Shown in pieces: positions 31,956 through 35,909 of a DNA stretch of 35,909 nucleotides; positions within the stretch are counted from its first letter, which is position 1; each line of letters begins with the position of its first letter. The stretch covers positions 1 through 35,909 of the forward strand of contig JAAYZQ010000062.1 in assembly GCA_012514775.1 (NCBI GenBank). The letters are read 5' to 3'. The DNA is from Anaerolineaceae bacterium (lineage in GTDB: Bacteria; Chloroflexota; Anaerolineae; JAAYZQ01). The notes beneath the pieces are model-generated. The model did no database searches and was not told the origin of the DNA. It worked only from the letters and a program-made list of their open reading frames with translations. The position numbers were made by a program, and so were the translations under genes.

Positions 31956-33557
31956 ATGACAAAGATTGTTCTCTACAACGGCAACATTCATACCATGGAC
32001 CCCGCCCGCCCGCGGGCGACAGCGCTGGCCATCGCCGGCAACCGCATCGTGGCGGTGGGCGACGACGCCGAGATGCAGGCCCTCGTGGGCCCGGATGGGC
32101 AGGCCGTGAACCTGGAGGGGCGCACGGCGGTGCCGGCCTTTACCGACAGCCACCTGCACTTTATGTCCTGGGGCCTGAGCCTTCGCCAGATTGACCTGGC
32201 AGGCGTGCCGGCCCTGGACGAGGCCCTGGGCCGCGTGGCAACCCGCGCCGAGGTGACCCCCGCCGGCCAGTGGCTCACGGGCCGCGGCTGGGATCATTCC
32301 CTGTGGAGCGGTGGGGGCTTTCCCACGCGCCACGACCTGGACCGCGTGGCGCCCGATCACCCCGTCTGGCTGCGGCGCAAGTGCGGCCACGCCGGCTGGG
32401 CCAACAGCCGGGCCCTGGCCCTGGCGGGCGTCACGGCCGCGACGCCCGATCCGCCGGGCGGTGCCATCGAGCGCGACGACGGCGGCGAGCCCACGGGCAT
32501 TCTGAAGGACACGGCCATGGACCTGGTGTCGAGCTTGATCCAGGAGCCCACCCTGGCCGAAGCGGCGGAGGCCATCCAGGCCGCCACGGCCGCGGCCCAC
32601 CGCCACGGACTGGTGAACGTCCACACCATGGAGGGGCCGGCCGCCTTGCGCGCCTTCCAACACCTCCACGGGGGCGGCGAGCTGCAGATGCGCGTCCTCA
32701 TCCAGGTTCCCGAGGAGAACCTGGAGGCCGCCGTGCAGTTGGGGCTGCGCAGCGGCCTGGGCGACGAGCGGCTGCGCATCGGCGGGGTCAAGATCTTTGC
32801 CGACGGTGCCCTGGGGGCGCGCACGGCCGCCATGCTGGCCCCCTACGAGGGCCATCCCGGCGATCGGGGGATCGTAATCGCCGATGGCGAGGCGCTGACC
32901 GCGATGGTGCGCCAGGCCAGCCGGGCCGGACTGGCCGCCTTTGTCCATGCCATCGGCGACCGGGCCAACCGCGACGTCCTGGACGCGGTGGAGGCCAGCC
33001 GCCGCGCCGGCGAGGGGCTACACCTGCGCCATCGCATCGAGCACGCGCAGATCCTGTCTCCCGACGACGTGCCGCGCCTGGCCCGGCTGGGAATCGTGGC
33101 TTCCATGCAGCCCCTCCACGCCACGCAGGACATGCTGCTGGCCGATGCCTTGTGGGGCGCCCGCTGCGCGGGCGCTTATGCCTGGCGCAGCGTGCTGGAC
33201 AGCGGGGCGGTGCTGGCCTTTGGCTCCGACGCGCCGGTGGAGGACCTGAGCGTCATTGCCGGGATCCACGCCGCCGTCACCCGGCGCCGGGCCGACGGCT
33301 CGCCGGGGCCCGAGGGCTGGATCCCCAGGGAGCGCCTGAGCGCCGAGGAAGCGCTCCGGGCCTACACGGTCGGGGCGGCCTATGCCAGCGGCGAGGAGGC
33401 CATCAAGGGCAGCCTCTCGCCCGGCAAGCTGGCCGACGTGGCCGTGCTCTCCCGTGACATCCTGGCGATCCCGCCCGACGAGATCCTGGAAACGGAAGTG
33501 GTGGCCACCCTCCTGGACGGCAGGTTCGTCTACCGCCAGGAGAATGCCCTATCCTGA
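31956..33557 (+). CDS. YtcJ-like amidohydrolase (amidohydrolase 3 family)
   Basis: This is a 533-residue metal-dependent hydrolase. An N-terminal beta segment (IVLYNGNIHTMDP, EGRTAVPAFTDSHLHFMSWG) carries the HxH metal pair. KIFADGALGAR holds the lysine/acid region, HAIGDRA and HRIEHAQ the further metal histidines, and FGSDAPVEDLS the catalytic aspartate. All metal residues are present. Members hydrolyse amides, such as N-substituted formamides, but the natural substrate of most YtcJ-like proteins is unknown. It starts five bases after cydB without a strong Shine-Dalgarno and so is probably coupled to it. A second, divergent family member lies opposite at 33635. Confidence 0.9.
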   Translation: MTKIVLYNGNIHTMDPARPRATALAIAGNRIVAVGDDAEMQALVGPDGQAVNLEGRTAVPAFTDSHLHFMSWGLSLRQIDLAGVPALDEALGRVATRAEVTPAGQWLTGRGWDHSLWSGGGFPTRHDLDRVAPDHPVWLRRKCGHAGWANSRALALAGVTAATPDPPGGAIERDDGGEPTGILKDTAMDLVSSLIQEPTLAEAAEAIQAATAAAHRHGLVNVHTMEGPAALRAFQHLHGGGELQMRVLIQVPEENLEAAVQLGLRSGLGDERLRIGGVKIFADGALGARTAAMLAPYEGHPGDRGIVIADGEALTAMVRQASRAGLAAFVHAIGDRANRDVLDAVEASRRAGEGLHLRHRIEHAQILSPDDVPRLARLGIVASMQPLHATQDMLLADALWGARCAGAYAWRSVLDSGAVLAFGSDAPVEDLSVIAGIHAAVTRRRADGSPGPEGWIPRERLSAEEALRAYTVGAAYASGEEAIKGSLSPGKLADVAVLSRDILAIPPDEILETEVVATLLDGRFVYRQENALS

Positions 33558-33568
33558 AGCAGAACCTG

Positions 33569-33616
33569 CCGGCGCGGAACGGAGGCCTGGCAGCCCAGGT
33601 CCCTGTTCCGCGCCGG
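33569..33616. terminator. Large hairpin between convergent amidohydrolase genes
   Basis: CCGGCGCGGAAC and GTTCCGCGCCGG form a 12-bp outer stem around an inner CCTGG/CCAGG stem, in the 77-base gap between two convergent genes. It could end both transcripts. There is no T run on either strand, so it is not a textbook terminator. Confidence 0.5.
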
Positions 33617-33634
33617 TGGCCGGCAGGCCGGGCG

Positions 33635-35296
33635 TCAGCCCGCCTGCTCCCGTCTCCCCTGGTCCGCCCCGCGCTCCCACACCACCTTGCCGCCGACGAT
33701 GGTGGCGTCCACCTGGATGTCCTTGATCTCCTGGTCGGGCACGGCGAAATAGTCGCGGTCGAGGATCGCCACGTCGCCCAACTTGCCAATCTCCAGGGTG
33801 CCCTTCAGCCCCTCTTCCCGTGTCAGCCAGGTGCCTCCGGCCGTGTAGGCCCACAATGCCTCGTCGCGGCCGATGGCCTCCTGGGGGCCGACGATCTGGC
33901 CCAGGTGATTCTGGCGCGTCACGAGGGAATAGATGCCCAGGAATGGGTTGGGTGAAACGGTGCTGGTGACGTCAGAGCTGGAGGTGACGGGGATGCCCCG
34001 GTCCAGGTATGTGCGCGCCGGCTTGTAGGCGTGGGCCCGCCGCTCACCCACGTCGCGGAATAGCAGCTCGCTCTCCCAGTAGATAAAGCTGGGCTGCAGG
34101 ACCGCGGCGATCTGGTGCCGGGCCATCTGTTCCAGGGCGCGAGGCGTGGGAAAGTAGCCGTGGATGATGCTATGGCGGGCGTCGGGCCGCGGCATGTCGC
34201 GCGCCACCTCGGCCATGACGTCGACGGCCAGATCCTGGGCGTGATCGCCGCAGCAGTGGATGCCCACGTCCCAGCCAAGCTCCTGGGCGGTGCGCAGGTA
34301 ACGGCGCAGTGCTTCCAGGGGCAGGCGGTTAAAGGCGACGAGCTCGCTGTCGCCCTCGTAGGGCTCGTACATATACGCCGTGTGGGGTGTGGTGCCGCCA
34401 TCAATGGCCATCTTCAGCGCGCCGATGCGCAGCCATTCGTCGCCCAGCCCGCTGAAAATGCCCGGCTGCCGGGCCCGGCAGTCCAGCTCGGCCTCCTCTT
34501 CGTCGTCGTGAAAGCCGTGCCAGGCGGGCATGAGGTTGGCGCGGAGGGTCAGCTCGCCGGTGTGGTAGGAGGCCTGGTAGGCGCGGATCTCTTCCGGGCG
34601 CAGGCCGGGCTCGACGACGCTGGTGATGCCGTAGCGGTGCACCTCGGCATAGGCCAGGCGCAGGTAGGCCAGCATCTCTTCCAGGCCGGGCCGGGGCATC
34701 AGGCGCCGCGCCGCGGCCTTGGCGCTGGCCCGCAGCAGGCCGTTGGGCTCGCCGTCGGGGTCGCGCTCGATGCGGCCGCCCTCCGGATCGGGCGTGTTCC
34801 GGTCTATGCCCGCCAGCCTCAGGGCGACGGTGTTCACCACGTCGGTGTTGAAAAAACGCATCAGGATGACCGGGTGTTGGCCCGTGGCCAGATCGAGATC
34901 GTGGCGGGTCGGCAGCCGCCCGTCGACAAAGTAGCCCTCGTTCCACCCCTGGCCCACGATCCACTCCCCGGGCGGCGTTTCCCGGGCGCGCTGCCGCACC
35001 AGCTCGACCATCTCTTCCACCGACCGGCACTCGTCCAGGCGAGTGGTGCTCAGCTTGGCGCCCACCTCCAGGAGATGGTTGTGGCTGTCGAACAGGCCGG
35101 GGATGGCCGCCCGGCCCCGCAGATCGATCTGGCGGGTGCCTGGCCCGGCCAGGGCCTGGATCTCGGCATCGCCGCCCAGGGCGACCACGCGGCCGTCCTG
35201 GATGGCCAGGGCCGGCACGACGTTGCGCCGGGCATCCAGGGTGTGGATTGTTCCCCGGTGCAGGACGAGGTCCGGGACGAGTTCCTTGACAAACAT
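33635..35296 (-). CDS. YtcJ-like amidohydrolase, second divergent copy
   Basis: This is a 553-residue metal-dependent hydrolase of the amidohydrolase 3 family. LVLHRGTIHTLD starts the beta sandwich, and IPGLFDSHNHLLEVG has an HNH metal site instead of the HLH of the neighbouring copy. LKMAIDGGTTPHTA, HCCGDHAQD, HSIIHGY and SSSDVTSTVSP are the counterparts of the remaining metal and catalytic segments. AGGAGG lies five bases before ATG 35296. It is downstream of a peptide-binding protein gene on the same strand (97-base gap with a hairpin), which suggests that imported peptides or amides feed it; that is inference. The reaction is not predictable from sequence. Confidence 0.88.
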   Translation of the reverse strand: MFVKELVPDLVLHRGTIHTLDARRNVVPALAIQDGRVVALGGDAEIQALAGPGTRQIDLRGRAAIPGLFDSHNHLLEVGAKLSTTRLDECRSVEEMVELVRQRARETPPGEWIVGQGWNEGYFVDGRLPTRHDLDLATGQHPVILMRFFNTDVVNTVALRLAGIDRNTPDPEGGRIERDPDGEPNGLLRASAKAAARRLMPRPGLEEMLAYLRLAYAEVHRYGITSVVEPGLRPEEIRAYQASYHTGELTLRANLMPAWHGFHDDEEEAELDCRARQPGIFSGLGDEWLRIGALKMAIDGGTTPHTAYMYEPYEGDSELVAFNRLPLEALRRYLRTAQELGWDVGIHCCGDHAQDLAVDVMAEVARDMPRPDARHSIIHGYFPTPRALEQMARHQIAAVLQPSFIYWESELLFRDVGERRAHAYKPARTYLDRGIPVTSSSDVTSTVSPNPFLGIYSLVTRQNHLGQIVGPQEAIGRDEALWAYTAGGTWLTREEGLKGTLEIGKLGDVAILDRDYFAVPDQEIKDIQVDATIVGGKVVWERGADQGRREQAG

Positions 35297-35337
35297 ACGA
35301 GCCTCCTGGTGTGGGATCGAGTTGGGGGAGGGCGATG

Positions 35338-35368
35338 GCGGGGCAGCCGCGGCCCGCGGCTGCCCCGC
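35338..35368 (-). terminator. Hairpin after the peptide-binding protein gene
   Basis: GCGGGGCAGCCGC and GCGGCTGCCCCGC form a perfect 13-bp stem with a five-base loop, 25 bases after the upstream stop codon. It lacks a U tract, so it may reduce rather than stop transcription into the amidohydrolase gene. Confidence 0.5.
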
Positions 35369-35393
35369 TCCTCTCTGTCCGCCGCGAGAACGG

Positions 35394-35909
35394 CTATTCC
35401 CGCGGCTGGGTCGAACGATAGATCAGGCTCTCCCGCGACGAGAAGCGGTGGCGCATCCAGGTCACGACGCCATCCTCCCCGGGCTCCAGCATCTGGCCCC
35501 GGATGTCGGGCTTGACCATGGCCACAAAGATGGCGTGATAGACGGGCACCAGGGCCACGTCCTCGATGAGCATGCGCTCCGCCTGGCGGTAGAGCGTGTT
35601 GCGCTGTTCCTCGTCGCCAAAGATGACCCCGGCGTCGCACAGCAGCTTGTTATAGTCCTGGTTGTACCAGGTGTGGCGGCCGGGCATAGCGGAGAGATCC
35701 GCCCCCTCTGTCTCGCAGCCGCCCCAGACGCTCAAGAGGTTGCTGCCATCCACAAAGTCGAACTCGTAGGGGACGATGCCAAAGATGAAATCGCCGGCCT
35801 TCTCCCTCTTTTGCTTGTACATGGACTCCATGTAGATGCTGTACTCCAGGTCCTGGACCTCGACGGTTACCCCCAGGTTTTCCTTGATCATGGCGGCAAC
35901 AGCCTCGGC
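35394..35909 (-). CDS. Peptide ABC transporter substrate-binding protein, C-terminal part
   Basis: The frame is open to the window edge, so only the last 171 residues are seen and the true start is outside; the internal Met at 35891 is not the start. The segment resembles the end of family 5 solute-binding proteins (DppA/OppA). It has AMIKENLGVTVEVQDLEYS, the IYMESMY region, YNQDYNKLLCDAG, and RQAERMLIEDVALVPVYHAI, the usual penultimate helix-strand. These lipoproteins capture peptides or related solutes for an ABC importer, whose other genes should lie beyond the window. It is upstream of an amidohydrolase on the same strand. Confidence 0.88.
   Translation of the reverse strand, partial: AEAVAAMIKENLGVTVEVQDLEYSIYMESMYKQKREKAGDFIFGIVPYEFDFVDGSNLLSVWGGCETEGADLSAMPGRHTWYNQDYNKLLCDAGVIFGDEEQRNTLYRQAERMLIEDVALVPVYHAIFVAMVKPDIRGQMLEPGEDGVVTWMRHRFSSRESLIYRSTQPRE

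Noticed and set aside
33635..33854. Convergent amidohydrolase genes as an inverted duplication with recombination potential
   Set aside because: The two proteins share family motifs but differ clearly in sequence (for example HLH versus HNH), so the duplication is old and there is no long DNA repeat.

Overview
The window is a GC-rich chromosomal segment with dense, short-spaced genes. It most resembles a Chloroflexota (Anaerolineae-like) genome. This is inferred from a secreted cytochrome ending in a YLPVVVR-type tail, a GT39/DUF2079 pair of membrane proteins with repeated C-terminal beta modules, a LysM-M23 lipoprotein, tandem-GNAT proteins and a bacterial RIO kinase. There is no rRNA, and I see no tRNA, CRISPR array, insertion sequence or prophage. 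Several promoters are close to the sigma-70 consensus (TTGACA - 16 to 18 nt - TATAAT), which helps fix start codons.

Layout. Positions 1-3756 (+) hold the end of an unrecognised gene, a DUF4418 membrane protein, two FtsX-like permeases and their ABC ATPase; a secreted five-heme cytochrome c follows to 6204. From 6282 to 13.5 kb lie a SPASM-type radical SAM protein, a BON-MscS mechanosensitive channel, a LysM/M23 lipoprotein, a SpoU rRNA methyltransferase and a soluble GAF histidine kinase; the last two overlap tail to tail.

Positions 13692-18763 (-) form one apparent operon: a consensus promoter, a 28-codon leader ORF, two intrinsic terminators, an MFS exporter, a two-domain GNAT, a possible small protein, a RIO-type kinase and a second two-domain GNAT. 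The leader RNA can form three mutually exclusive helices (1:2, 2:3 antiterminator, 3:4 terminator), so it looks like a ribosome-controlled attenuator. I consider this the best candidate for an undescribed system in the window: a translation-sensing switch controlling an export/acetylation/kinase operon.

Positions 18803-24396 hold a polytopic membrane protein (-), then (+) a radical SAM/helix-hairpin-helix protein coupled to a cation diffusion facilitator, a MazG-like pyrophosphohydrolase, a small GNAT and a 14-TM MFS exporter. Positions 24427-29327 (-) are two overlapping glycosyltransferase-type membrane proteins, the first possibly translated from a nearly leaderless mRNA. Positions 29443-33557 (+) carry cytochrome bd oxidase (cydA with an in-frame amber codon, then cydB) and a YtcJ-like amidohydrolase. 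On the minus strand, a second YtcJ-like amidohydrolase and the C-terminal part of a peptide-binding protein close the window.
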